Source: Paenibacillus alginolyticus DSM 5050 = NBRC 15375
Lineage (GTDB): Bacteria > Bacillota > Bacilli > Paenibacillales > NBRC-103111
Reading direction: 5' to 3'
DNA length: 56,357 nucleotides
NCBI RefSeq assembly: GCF_000422905.1
Contig: NZ_AUGY01000052.1
Span: 1 to 56,357 of the forward strand
This document shows, piece by piece, positions 42,397 to 51,794 of the stretch. Numbering within the stretch: the stretch's first letter is position 1; each line of letters begins with the position of its first letter. Both the position numbers and the translations under genes were made by a program. The notes under the pieces are model-generated. The model worked only from the letters and a program-made list of their open reading frames with translations. It made no database searches and had not been told where the DNA came from.

Positions 42397-42460
42397 CAGA
42401 ATTATTGTTTGGCTACTTGGTCAGCTTTCCAGAGGGCAAATGGGCTATAGTGGTTACCAA

Positions 42461-42646
42461 TGTTGTATTTTCTGCAACAATTCACAGGCCAAAAGGCTAT
42501 TTTGTAAGTTGATGTTGCAGTTTGTACAACATTTTTAGCTCATTTGATGCGAAATCGCCCGTATTGGGACTAAATTGTTGTACATTATGCAACAACGAAG
42601 GGTTAAAGTCGGGATCTTGACAGCAATTGTTGCACTTTTTACAACA
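42461..42646. repeat. four-box palindrome array (TGTTGTA/TGCAACA type)
   Basis: Boxes: TGTTGTA-N6-TGCAACAA (42461-42480), TGTTGCA-N5-TACAACA (42513-42531), TTGTTGTA-N5-TGCAACAA (42575-42595) and TTGTTGCA-N5-TACAACA (42627-42646). Boxes 1 and 3 are in one orientation, 2 and 4 in the other. Centres are about 51.5, 63 and 51.5 bp apart, so the whole is a duplicated unit of about 115 bp whose intervals are poorly conserved. Confidence 0.75.
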
Positions 42647-42748
42647 TCATTCCACCGCGAAGATGGATGCATTTCAAACCTTATTCCCCCTACTCCAACA
42701 ATTCCCTCGTGGAATCCTTAACCTATCGAATTCATTAATTATAAGCGC

Positions 42749-42798
42749 AAAAAGACCCGAGAGAGGTCACTCTTTTCAAAGTGACCATCTTTCGGGTC
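42749..42798 (-). terminator. terminator of the MFS gene; copy B of the dispersed hairpin
   Basis: GACCCGA (42754 on) pairs with TCGGGTC (to 42798), with an inner GGTCACT/AGTGACC stem. The minus strand ends in TTTTT. It is the same hairpin as 8026-8074 with compensated base changes. Confidence 0.8.
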
Positions 42799-42858
42799 TT
42801 TGCTCGGTCTGCAGAAAACCTATTCAGTGCCCTCTCGAAAATCGGGAGGGTTCATGCA

Positions 42859-44115
42859 TCACTCACTACTCGTCTGCGGCACCGCAGTTTGCTTATATTT
42901 CAAAGAAGGCACCATAATGAAGACCCCAACTAGAAACAAAGCTGCACAAGTAATATAAATCGTTTCAAGCGAGAAGGCTGCTTTGATACTTCCAGCCAAA
43001 CTCATTGTGATAACCATGGCACCCATGAACAATGGATTTAGTATACCATTCACGCGACCCACGAACGATTCCTCCGTGTTGCCAAGAATCATTGTATTGA
43101 TACCAATTTGGATCGCAGGCATGACCAGACCAGACATAAATTGCATCAAAAGTGCGACCCATAACAGATGTGTCATGCCAATGACTGCAAACGCTACGAC
43201 ACTTACGGACATCCCCAGAATAAGGAGCGCTTGCGACGACATTTTTTTGGAGAAGCCCATCGTCACGCCTCCGCCGATAATCATCGCGACACCATTCGTA
43301 GCCATAAACCATTGCAAGTTCTCTTTTGGCAAACCTAGATTTTCCGTAACAAGGAAGATACCAAGCGGACTGATTAGTCCAATAGCAAGACCAGCAACGG
43401 CAAAGCAGCCTCCCAAAGTGACAAGCATTTTATTTTTCAGCACATACCGGAAACCTTCGCCCATCTCAGCAAAGATATGCGTGGATGGTCCTGCTGATCC
43501 TTTTTCAGCTTTGCGATCAGAAGGTAGAAACGTTAGTACAAGAGCTGAAAGCACAAAGCAAATTCCCATGATCGCAATAGCGACTTCGATTCCAAAGGTA
43601 TAATACACGAAAGTCCCCATAATTGGTCCCAAAATCATAAAGATAGCCATCATTGATTGAAACAGTGACATCCCCATTTGCATCTGGGATTCATGCACAT
43701 GAACCTTAAACAGCTTCATCCCGGATGGTTGAGAGAATTGGGATAGGATGGACGACACTAGTGTGGCAAAGAATATCGCCTTCCATGAACCATAATACAG
43801 GGTAATCATAATGATAAATACCGAGGCCGCGCTGAGAATATCGCACCAAACCATCGTAAGTTTAGGTCTCCATCGATCCGCAAAGGCACCGCCAATGAAA
43901 GAGAAAATAAATATTGGCGCAAACTCGGCAACGGAGATCAAGGAAACCGAGTAAGGATCGTTATTCGTCATGTCGGTTACATAGAGGAGAATCGCGAAGT
44001 TACGAATCCAAATCCCGATTTGGAGAAAAAGACCCGATAACATAATAGACTGCACGAAACGATTGGCAAAAAAAGAACGCATCGTTGGCGCAGAATCAGA
44101 TACGGCTTGTGACAT
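42859..44115 (-). CDS. MFS transporter
   Basis: This 418-residue, 12-helix protein of the DHA3 type has FSFIGGAFADRWRPKLTMVWCD after helix 2 and QFSQPSGMKLFKVHV. It is related to macrolide/siderophore efflux proteins; substrate unknown. ATG at 44115 (MSQAVSD) has AAGGGGTG about 10-12 nt upstream; an earlier frame start at 44199 lacks one. A perfect GTCATATGAC palindrome at 44249-44258, in the gap before the gene, could be an operator. No regulator gene is adjacent. Confidence 0.88.
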   Translation of the reverse strand: MSQAVSDSAPTMRSFFANRFVQSIMLSGLFLQIGIWIRNFAILLYVTDMTNNDPYSVSLISVAEFAPIFIFSFIGGAFADRWRPKLTMVWCDILSAASVFIIMITLYYGSWKAIFFATLVSSILSQFSQPSGMKLFKVHVHESQMQMGMSLFQSMMAIFMILGPIMGTFVYYTFGIEVAIAIMGICFVLSALVLTFLPSDRKAEKGSAGPSTHIFAEMGEGFRYVLKNKMLVTLGGCFAVAGLAIGLISPLGIFLVTENLGLPKENLQWFMATNGVAMIIGGGVTMGFSKKMSSQALLILGMSVSVVAFAVIGMTHLLWVALLMQFMSGLVMPAIQIGINTMILGNTEESFVGRVNGILNPLFMGAMVITMSLAGSIKAAFSLETIYITCAALFLVGVFIMVPSLKYKQTAVPQTSSE

Positions 44116-44280
44116 AGAAAAAAAACACCCCTTCGTTAATAGATTGGTCCATAAAACGTCAACTTCATTCCGACGTAATCGGAACCAAGAAAGTTTCATA
44201 AACCTTTTCTAATGTAACGAAAAAGGTGTCTAACGTCTAGTGCAATTTGTCATATGACCGGTGTCATAAAGTGAAATGAC

Positions 44281-45357
44281 TCAGCGCCCATCCCTCGACA
44301 TGAGCAGTGCTGCGCCTACAGCTCCTGCGGAGGATCCAAGAGCGGATGTTACGAATCGGACCGGGCTTAGAATCGACGGCAAACAGCGATCCTCGATGAT
44401 CTCACGCATCGGTCCTAGAAGCGGCTCGCCGATATGCGAAGCGCCGCCGCCAAGAATAACCACCTGCGGATTGAGCAGGTGGAGGATGCTCACGAGCCCG
44501 ATGCCGAGGGCTCGTCCCGCTTCGCGCAGGATGCCGCTGGCCTCGGCATCCCCTTCCGCGGCTGCGGCCGCGACCAACCGCGCATCGACGCGGTCTGGGT
44601 CGCCTCCCGCGAGCCTCGTCAGGGCGCCGGCTGCGTCGCCGTCGCCTCCCGCAACGCGGCGCACGTGCTCGGCGCCGCGGCGGCCAATGGCGGTGCCTGA
44701 CGCGTAGAGCTCCAGGCACCCCACATTCCCGCAGAGGCAGCGCGGCCCATTTCCATCAATGGAAATGTGACCAAGCTCCCCTGCGTTATGGTTGACTCCG
44801 GCGATCAAGCGGCCGCCGGAGATGATGCCCCCGCCGATCCCCGTGGAGATCGTCACGAATATACAGTCCGGCGCGCCCTCGCCCGCGCCGGCCAGCCATT
44901 CGCCAGCCGCTGCGGCGGTGGCGTCGTTCTCGAGCCGGACCTCGCAAGCGAAGCGGTCCGACAACACGGCGGCGACGGCAACGTCGCGCCAGCCGAGATT
45001 CGTGGCGAAGGTGACGACACCGTTCGCCGTATCGAGCGTGCCCGCGGTGGCGACGCCAATACCGCGGAGAGCGCTGCGGCTGCCGGGCACAGCCGCGAGA
45101 ATCCCCTCGATCAGGTTACCCAGCCGATCGAGAACAGCGACCTCCCCCTGCTGCGCAAGGGTGGGGATCTCTTCCCGTGCGATGATGCTGCCATCGTACG
45201 CAACCAGCGCGGCCAACATCTTCGTGCCTCCCAGATCTACCCCAATAAAGTACTCCCGAACGAAAACATCTTGTTCTTCGACGATGTTTTTCGTTACTTT
45301 TTCCTTGCTGTTATCCTTCACAAAAACATCCTGCTTATTATCTTGCTCCAATGTCAT
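44281..45357 (-). CDS. ROK-family sugar kinase
   Basis: This 358-residue protein has the ROK phosphate loop GVDLGGTKMLAALV (about 38-51), the catalytic region LENDATAAAAGEW, the sugar-binding VNHNAGELGHISID and the zinc knuckle CLCGNVGCLELYAS. ROK kinases phosphorylate glucose, GlcNAc or ManNAc. As last gene of the amino-sugar set, N-acetylglucosamine kinase is the best guess. The first 35 residues are an odd charged extension in which QDVFV appears twice. The middle of the gene (about 44430-45100) is far more GC-rich than any neighbour, with GCC/GCG-rich codons. Confidence 0.88.
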   Translation of the reverse strand: MTLEQDNKQDVFVKDNSKEKVTKNIVEEQDVFVREYFIGVDLGGTKMLAALVAYDGSIIAREEIPTLAQQGEVAVLDRLGNLIEGILAAVPGSRSALRGIGVATAGTLDTANGVVTFATNLGWRDVAVAAVLSDRFACEVRLENDATAAAAGEWLAGAGEGAPDCIFVTISTGIGGGIISGGRLIAGVNHNAGELGHISIDGNGPRCLCGNVGCLELYASGTAIGRRGAEHVRRVAGGDGDAAGALTRLAGGDPDRVDARLVAAAAAEGDAEASGILREAGRALGIGLVSILHLLNPQVVILGGGASHIGEPLLGPMREIIEDRCLPSILSPVRFVTSALGSSAGAVGAALLMSRDGR

Positions 45358-45378
45358 CTCTTTTCTCCCCTCTCCCTA

Positions 45379-47010
45379 TCAATCCAGCCTCCAACCAATC
45401 GGATACTCCTCCGACAAGGTCACAGGCAGTCTTCCAACCGCCTTCTCTTTCCCTAGCAGCACATTCGCGAGCGAAACCATCGCAAGTGGACGGTTTTCAT
45501 AACAAGCATAATAAGTCTTTACCTCTGGAAATTCAAGTAAATCATAAGGATTTCTACCGGCAGCCACGATAACATACTGTTCTTCCCTTTGAACTAATTC
45601 TTTAACCAACCTGGATTGTCCTGCTGAGAATGTTGCATTGTATGTGACAATGATAACTTGCTTGTTACCATCACAAGCTTCCAGAACCGATGCTACTTCC
45701 GTTTCCGAAGGATATAATCCCAAGTAAATCTCCTGAATTGGCTTTCCGGCTATCTCAGACAATGCACTGCCCAGTGTCCCGCTCCGATCCACGACTTCAT
45801 CGATCTCAGTTCCTGTTTGTACTTCCGTCCAAATGACTACGATAGGCTCGTTCAGATCCAGCACTTTACCTACTTCATCCTTAACCCGTGTAATACTTTT
45901 ACGGCTCAATTCTTTCGCCAGCAGTTGATGCTCTGGGGTTGAAATAGGCTCTGTCGGAATGGGTGCTAGCGTATCATACCGAATCTCTCGCTTATATTTA
46001 TAAGTCATAATCCGCAGTACAGATTCATCAATTCGCGACTCCGGAATCCGTCCACTTTCTACTGCAGCAATAACCGCTTCAATGGCAGACACTTGGCGAT
46101 CCAGTAAATGACTAACCAAAATAATATCCGATCCAGCCTCAATGGCACGAATGGCCCCTTCTGCCACACCAATCCCTTCTGAGATCGCCTTCATCTCCAG
46201 GCAGTCTGTGACAATCAACCCTTTGAAATGAAGCTTCTCCCGAAGCAATTCCGTTAAAATACGATACGACAACGTCGAGGGTACGCCATTCTCTTCTAGT
46301 GCCGCAAAGACGACATGCGCCGTCATAATCGCGTCTACACCGCCTTCAATCGCTTTAATGAAAGGGGCAAGCTCTAGCTCCATCAATCTCTCCATACTAT
46401 GTGGAACAACGGGAAGGTCATGGTGAGAATCCTCTGACGTATCTCCATGTCCTGGGAAATGCTTGACGGTTGCAATAACGCCCATATCTTGCAAGCCTTT
46501 CACCGCATGCGTACCCATATCGCTTACGAGAGCAGCAGTTTCACCATAAGAGCGCACGCCGATAACCGGGTTTAATCGATTATTATTGATATCTAAACAA
46601 GGAGCGAAGTTCATGTTCACGCCCATTTGGCGCAATTCTTTCCCCATCACTTTTGAACTGGCATACACACCTGCGGGAGCAAAAGCAGCCCCTAATGCCA
46701 TGTTCCCTGGCAGCAGCGTGGCTCCTTTTTCAATACGAGAAACCATACCTCCCTCTTGATCTACGGCAATGAATAACGGCTGTCCGCCGCTGCGGAGACT
46801 TATCGCTTGCAATTCGGCTGACAAATGAGCCAATTGGTGCGCATCTTTTACATTTCGACGAAAATAGATGACACCGCCAAGTCCGTATTCCTCAATTAAT
46901 TGGGTAATGGACGCATTGGGTTCCAAAGATTCAAAACCGCAAATAAACATTTGACCCACTTTTTGACGCAACGTTAAAGGATGTTGCTTATTAGGCGATA
47001 AAGATGGCAT
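45379..47010 (-). CDS. nagZ: GH3 beta-N-acetylhexosaminidase, NagZ-like
   Basis: This 543-residue GH3 enzyme has FIAVDQEGGMVSRI, the NagZ loop KHFPGHGDTSEDSHHDLP (about 183-200) with its catalytic His, and the nucleophile Asp in LIVTDCLEM. A C-terminal alpha/beta domain of about 190 residues is present, as in Gram-positive NagZ (YbbD), but there is no signal peptide. It releases GlcNAc from muropeptides or chito-oligosaccharides. It follows the sugar permease genes by 26 bp and precedes the ROK kinase gene, so it probably acts in the cytoplasm on imported disaccharides. AAGGAG precedes the ATG. Confidence 0.9.
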   Translation of the reverse strand: MPSLSPNKQHPLTLRQKVGQMFICGFESLEPNASITQLIEEYGLGGVIYFRRNVKDAHQLAHLSAELQAISLRSGGQPLFIAVDQEGGMVSRIEKGATLLPGNMALGAAFAPAGVYASSKVMGKELRQMGVNMNFAPCLDINNNRLNPVIGVRSYGETAALVSDMGTHAVKGLQDMGVIATVKHFPGHGDTSEDSHHDLPVVPHSMERLMELELAPFIKAIEGGVDAIMTAHVVFAALEENGVPSTLSYRILTELLREKLHFKGLIVTDCLEMKAISEGIGVAEGAIRAIEAGSDIILVSHLLDRQVSAIEAVIAAVESGRIPESRIDESVLRIMTYKYKREIRYDTLAPIPTEPISTPEHQLLAKELSRKSITRVKDEVGKVLDLNEPIVVIWTEVQTGTEIDEVVDRSGTLGSALSEIAGKPIQEIYLGLYPSETEVASVLEACDGNKQVIIVTYNATFSAGQSRLVKELVQREEQYVIVAAGRNPYDLLEFPEVKTYYACYENRPLAMVSLANVLLGKEKAVGRLPVTLSEEYPIGWRLD

Positions 47011-47036
47011 GAGTACACGCTCCTTGAATGGGTGAG

Positions 47037-47852
47037 TTAAGATCTAATGCTTTCAATGATACGTTTCTGCAAAATAAAATAGATCAGCACGACTGGAATA
47101 ACACTAAACATGATTGCCGCACAGAGCGAACCGTAGTTCATATTCAATTGGTCGTAAAAGGCTACCATGCTCACAGGAAGCGTCCTAAACTTTTCCTTCG
47201 CTAGAAACAGATTGGCCATCATAAACTCATTCCAATTGCTGAGGAAATGAAGCATAAAAACTGTAACGAGTGAAGGAATCGTAATTGGAATAATGACTCG
47301 CCACAAAAGACCATAGATCGATAATCCATCCATGATCCCCGCTTCTTCTAACTCACTCGATATGGATTTCAAAAAAGCACTAAAAATAAACACAGTTAAA
47401 GGCAAACCTATCGTCACGTAAGGCAGGATCAGGGCTAGTGGCGTATTGTATAAGTGCATGCCGCGAAGCAGCATATATAAAGGGATAAGCAAGGATCCCG
47501 CGGGAACTAGCAAAGCGAGCATCAATATACGTTGAAAGAGCTTGCTTACTCGTGGAAAGTCCATTCGTGTTAGGGCGTAAGCCGTAGCTGTACCAAGAAG
47601 CACCGTTGTCAACGCGGATATCACAGAAATCACTAAACTGTTCGTAAAGTAGTGACCCACGTGTGCCCCCGTCCATGCATTCCAATAATTTGATAAAGAG
47701 AGTCGCTCTGGAAGGGACCACGGCGAGGTAATGATTTCTTTATTTGTTTTAAAAGAGGAGTTTAATACCCAAAGAAGTGGAAACAAAATAATGCCTATGT
47801 ACGACATGAGTACAGCATGCAGGAAGACATGTCGATAAGGGGATCCCTTCAA
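47037..47852 (-). CDS. carbohydrate ABC permease (MalG/NagB type)
   Basis: This 271-residue permease has six membrane helices and the EAA loop EEAGIMDGLSIYGLLWRVIIPI. It starts with the usual NSSFKTNKEII segment of the CUT1 MalG-like subunit. It overlaps the preceding permease gene by 4 bp and pairs with that protein to form the channel. No ATPase gene is present in the set; CUT1 systems of this group normally share an MsmX-type ATPase encoded elsewhere. Confidence 0.92.
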   Translation of the reverse strand: MKGSPYRHVFLHAVLMSYIGIILFPLLWVLNSSFKTNKEIITSPWSLPERLSLSNYWNAWTGAHVGHYFTNSLVISVISALTTVLLGTATAYALTRMDFPRVSKLFQRILMLALLVPAGSLLIPLYMLLRGMHLYNTPLALILPYVTIGLPLTVFIFSAFLKSISSELEEAGIMDGLSIYGLLWRVIIPITIPSLVTVFMLHFLSNWNEFMMANLFLAKEKFRTLPVSMVAFYDQLNMNYGSLCAAIMFSVIPVVLIYFILQKRIIESIRS

Positions 47853-48733
47853 TATTGCACCTCCTCCTGCTTCCTTGTGAACCAGCCAAACAAGGATGTT
47901 AACATGCCGGTTAAGAGGAGAATAAGTACGGCAATTCCGTTTGCATATCCATACTCACCAATGCGATAAGCTTTTTTATACATATACGTAGCCATCACTT
48001 CTGTAATCCCATATGGATTGCCGCCTGTCATCACAAAGACGATGTCTAAAGCCTTCATAGCTCCGGTGATCGATAACAAAATCATGACCATGATAACAGG
48101 ACGCAGCATCGGAAGCGTAATCGACCAAGCCTCACGCAGGCTTGTCGCCCCATCTAACTCAGCCGCTTCCAAGATATTTTTGGGGATCGCATAGATCGCC
48201 GACAGCACCAGCACGACATAGAATCCAATCCACTGCCATGCGTTGGTAACAAGCACAGAGAGCATCGCTGTCGCTTCTTCAGCTAACCAAACATGCTGCC
48301 AAGTCATTAGCCCTACGGCTTCTAATGCTTGGTTGAGTAGTCCCGCCTGAGGATGATAGATGAATCCCCACAATACGCCAACTACAGCAGTAGAAAGCAC
48401 CGTGGGTAGGAAAATCATCGTTTTGTAAAAGCTAGTCCATCGCCTAACTTTGCTCACCAGAAGCGCTAAACCGAGTATGAACGGGATTTGTAATCCGACA
48501 GAAAAACCAATGAAATATAGATTATTCCGCACAGCCATCCAGAAATATTTGTCCTGAAAAGCTGTAATGAAATTATCCAAACCATTAAATCTCGCCGGCG
48601 ATACTCCGTTCCACTCCGTGAAGCCGTAACGCAGCGACATGATCATGGGATATAAGAAAAAGATCACGAATAGCAGCAGCGTCGGCAATGTAAAAAGCGC
48701 ATAAGCAAATGGGTTTCTACCTATCTTATTCAT
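47849..48733 (-). CDS. carbohydrate ABC permease (MalF/NagA type)
   Basis: This 294-residue CUT1 permease has six helices, FFLYPMIMSLRYGFTEWNG near the start and the EAA loop EAAELDGATSLREAWSITLPML. It is encoded 11 bp after the binding-protein gene and overlaps the next permease gene by 4 bp. AGGATGAG precedes the ATG. Confidence 0.92.
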   Translation of the reverse strand: MNKIGRNPFAYALFTLPTLLLFVIFFLYPMIMSLRYGFTEWNGVSPARFNGLDNFITAFQDKYFWMAVRNNLYFIGFSVGLQIPFILGLALLVSKVRRWTSFYKTMIFLPTVLSTAVVGVLWGFIYHPQAGLLNQALEAVGLMTWQHVWLAEEATAMLSVLVTNAWQWIGFYVVLVLSAIYAIPKNILEAAELDGATSLREAWSITLPMLRPVIMVMILLSITGAMKALDIVFVMTGGNPYGITEVMATYMYKKAYRIGEYGYANGIAVLILLLTGMLTSLFGWFTRKQEEVQY

Positions 48734-48744
48734 GTCTCATCCTA

Positions 48745-50100
48745 CTATTTGGTGTGGGTTTCTTCCTTATTCGAAGCTTCTTGCTGCTTCTGTATCTCCG
48801 CCATTAAGGAGGCCGGGTCCGTTCTTCCGCCTATTAATTCTTGCATACCGCGTTCCAATTTTTCCCGAACCTTCGTTTGAATGCGCGAGTCGAATGCAGG
48901 GAAAGCACCTTTACTGCTTGCAAACACATTCAAAATTTCCGTAATTAGAGGATTCACATTGCTCGTATCCTGCAGCTTCATGGCAGGTGGCATCCCTTCT
49001 TCGACGAGCTGTCTTTTTTGCATGGATTCGTTATACATTTGCTTGATAAACTCCTTAATGGCCACCAGCTGATCTGGCGTTACTCTCTTAGAGAAGCCAT
49101 AAGCATTGGACCATCCTCCATTGATATAACCATCACCTGGACCTCCCATCGCCGGGAAGCTCATGAAGCCTACATCCTTGACAATGGATGACTTCTCAGG
49201 ATCAAGCAGCGGCGTATTCGCCCAACTGCCATCGAACATGAAAGCCGCTTCACCGCTGCTAAATTTATTTTGCTGTTCAGCATAGGCTAGGGCTAAGCTG
49301 CCTTCCTGGAGATACCCCTTTTGAATCAACGTATGGAATTTATCAAAAGCATCCACAATGTCCGGGTCCGTCCATCGTTTACTTCCATCCAATAAGCCCT
49401 GAACAGAATCTGGCCCGGCCGTGCGTATCCACATGGTATTGCTCATCATGTTAATGACCCATGAATCTTTAGCCGCCATTGCAAATGGCGTTATTTTATG
49501 AGCCTTTAGTATCGCGGCAGCTGCTAGCAGTTCCTCCCACGTTTGAGGTGGTATTATTTGATGATCCGCCAAAATCCTTTTGTTATAGTATAAGCCTTCG
49601 ACATACCCTGCCATCGGAATGCCATAAATTTTACCGTTAACCGTAAACTCCTCAAAGCTATAAAACTTATTGATTAATCCAAGCTCATTCAGTATGGGCG
49701 TAAGATCAAGCAGTCTACCCGCTTTGACGTAATCCTTCGTGTCCGTCCCGCCAAACAAGTCGAATATTTCCGGTGGATTCCCCGCGGCCATCTCCGCTCT
49801 CAACTTCTCGAAGCGATTGACCTTATCCTCCACCCCATCTAACGTTATGGACAAGCCAGGCACCTTCGATTCCGTTGCTTTCACGACATCCTGCAGCATA
49901 GCGAAGCGCTTCTTCTGCGTATCCTTCACTTGCGTGTGACGAATTGTCAGTAGAATCGGCTCTCCTTTTACCCCTGTTGGGCTTGGAGTTTCGCCTGCAT
50001 GAAGGTTTTGTTCCTTGTTCGAAGATAAGCTGTTGCAAGCAGTCATGATGAACGTCATAGCCACTACCGCCGCTACCGAAATCAACGTTCCTTTTCTCAT
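48745..50100 (-). CDS. sugar-binding lipoprotein (CUT1)
   Basis: This 451-residue protein has a lipoprotein signal (hydrophobic VAAVVAMTFIM and lipobox TACN, Cys at 22) and a type 1 extracellular solute-binding domain: PPEIFDLFGGTDTKDYVKAG, GYVEGLYYNKRIL and FMFDGSWANTPLLD. It binds an oligosaccharide for the two permeases. By context (NagZ-like enzyme, ROK kinase) the ligand may be a muropeptide sugar or chitobiose. AAAAAGGAGATC precedes the ATG. It lies 95 bp after the response-regulator gene that probably activates it. Confidence 0.92.
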   Translation of the reverse strand: MRKGTLISVAAVVAMTFIMTACNSLSSNKEQNLHAGETPSPTGVKGEPILLTIRHTQVKDTQKKRFAMLQDVVKATESKVPGLSITLDGVEDKVNRFEKLRAEMAAGNPPEIFDLFGGTDTKDYVKAGRLLDLTPILNELGLINKFYSFEEFTVNGKIYGIPMAGYVEGLYYNKRILADHQIIPPQTWEELLAAAAILKAHKITPFAMAAKDSWVINMMSNTMWIRTAGPDSVQGLLDGSKRWTDPDIVDAFDKFHTLIQKGYLQEGSLALAYAEQQNKFSSGEAAFMFDGSWANTPLLDPEKSSIVKDVGFMSFPAMGGPGDGYINGGWSNAYGFSKRVTPDQLVAIKEFIKQMYNESMQKRQLVEEGMPPAMKLQDTSNVNPLITEILNVFASSKGAFPAFDSRIQTKVREKLERGMQELIGGRTDPASLMAEIQKQQEASNKEETHTK

Positions 50101-50195
50101 CTTTGATTGATCTCCTTTTTGCTAGCCATCTAAGTATAAAATAACCGTTGTTTGTCCTAAAGGCCCACAAATTCCTTATAAAGGGGCAAAATCCT

Positions 50196-51794
50196 CTACT
50201 TCACTTCTTTGCGCTTTTCGCGATACTCCGACGGAATCTCGCCAGTAAACTTTTGAAATACTTTGGTAAAATATCGCCGTTCGATGTATCCCACTGATTT
50301 TCCAATGTCCGTAATGCTTTTATCACTGTGGAGCAGCATCGACTTCGCTAATTCCATGCGATGCTTCGTAACATATTCAACGAAGGTTTCTCCAAAATGC
50401 TGCTTAAATAGTAAACTAAAATAGCTGGAGCTAATCCCTAAGGAGCTCGCTATATCCTCGATTCCAAAATCATTCGAATAGTGAGTTCTTATGTATTCCT
50501 TCGCCGCTGTCATGAGCAGCTCGCTGTTTTTCTTCTTGTTCGTCCCTTCCAGCCCAAGTGCTACAAGCTGTACCATAACCTGAAGCAATTGTTGAATGCT
50601 CTCGCTCTTATCCAGTTGACACCAGATCTGTTCTTCCTCCTGAAAATCAAGGGAATTCATTTCTCGCAATTCGCGGAGCAGATGAAGAATAAGGAAATGC
50701 AGCATCTGATAGGCTCTGGCAAATGAGCTGTCGGACAGGCCCTCAAGCAGTAATTTCAAGCGCTTTAAAGCATCCTCCGTTTTGAGACGGTTCAGCTGTT
50801 TAAGTCCTGTTACAATTTCCTCCACCAAATACCATAAGGAGCTGTTCGCATCAGCCTGCTCTTTGGACTCTTTATACAACAGCACGGATTCCTGCTTGCC
50901 CAGATTAAGCTGCATGAATCGCTGAAGCTTCCGATAAGCCTCAGAGAGTTGACGAAGTCCTATCGCAGTAGGAAAGATGCCGACACTAATGCCTAATTTA
51001 ACCGATTGTGAAACGTTATGCTGCAGTAGAGCAGCCATTTCATTTAACTTTACCAATGCATCGCTTTCGCCCTTTTCATCCCATTGTATGATTACACACC
51101 ACTCGCCTTCGCGGATCTGAAGTACCGTGAACTTCAATTTCTCATCCGTTAACGAGTCTTGCAATACATTTCGTACCGCGAAATTCCAAAGCTTCCGCTC
51201 ATTCTCCGTCCATGGCAGTGATTTCTGCGAGTAATTATCCACATCGATCATCGCAAATAAGTAGGTCAACGTTTCAAGGTCCATATCATCAATCGGGAGC
51301 AGTGTATTCGGGGTTATATCTGTATAATTCATCAAAACGTCCTGCAAGATTTTCTCGTAGGCCAAATTTTTCATTTTGCCCCACTTTTGCTGCTCCTCTT
51401 GCTCACTTAGCTTCTTAACCTTGATTTCATTCGCCAATTTGCTAATTGAATTCTCGAGCTCTTCATAGTTAATAGGCTTCAATATGTAATCGCTCACACC
51501 AACTCGCATTAACGAGCGTACATATTCAAAATCCTGATAACCCGTCACCATAAGTACCGTACAGTCCTCATTGATATCACGCAGCTTCTGAACGAACGTA
51601 ATCCCATCCATTAGCGGCATACGAATATCACTCATAACTAGATCCGGCACATGCTGGCAACTAAGTTCCAGTGCTTCCACCCCGTTTTTGGCCGTTCCAA
51701 CGATATCAATCCCCAGTTCATCCCAAGGAATAACCGCCTGCAAATTACGCAAAATGTTAGGCTCATCATCTGCCAATATCGCTTTTAGCCTCAT
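50196..51794 (-). CDS. AraC-type response regulator (YesN-like)
   Basis: This 532-residue protein has an N-terminal receiver domain (1-120; acidic pocket DDEP, phosphorylated Asp in VMSDIRMP), a long helical linker of about 300 residues and a C-terminal AraC helix-turn-helix pair (ASSLGISSSYFSLLFKQHFG; VGYIERRYFTKVFQKFTGEIPSEY). It overlaps the sensor kinase gene by 4 bp. It should activate the adjacent sugar-uptake operon when phosphorylated by that kinase. Confidence 0.93.
   Translation of the reverse strand: MRLKAILADDEPNILRNLQAVIPWDELGIDIVGTAKNGVEALELSCQHVPDLVMSDIRMPLMDGITFVQKLRDINEDCTVLMVTGYQDFEYVRSLMRVGVSDYILKPINYEELENSISKLANEIKVKKLSEQEEQQKWGKMKNLAYEKILQDVLMNYTDITPNTLLPIDDMDLETLTYLFAMIDVDNYSQKSLPWTENERKLWNFAVRNVLQDSLTDEKLKFTVLQIREGEWCVIIQWDEKGESDALVKLNEMAALLQHNVSQSVKLGISVGIFPTAIGLRQLSEAYRKLQRFMQLNLGKQESVLLYKESKEQADANSSLWYLVEEIVTGLKQLNRLKTEDALKRLKLLLEGLSDSSFARAYQMLHFLILHLLRELREMNSLDFQEEEQIWCQLDKSESIQQLLQVMVQLVALGLEGTNKKKNSELLMTAAKEYIRTHYSNDFGIEDIASSLGISSSYFSLLFKQHFGETFVEYVTKHRMELAKSMLLHSDKSITDIGKSVGYIERRYFTKVFQKFTGEIPSEYREKRKEVK

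Noticed and set aside
20105..42646. CRISPR array
   Set aside because: The palindrome boxes occur only two to four times per locus, are unequal in spacing and orientation, and no cas gene is present.
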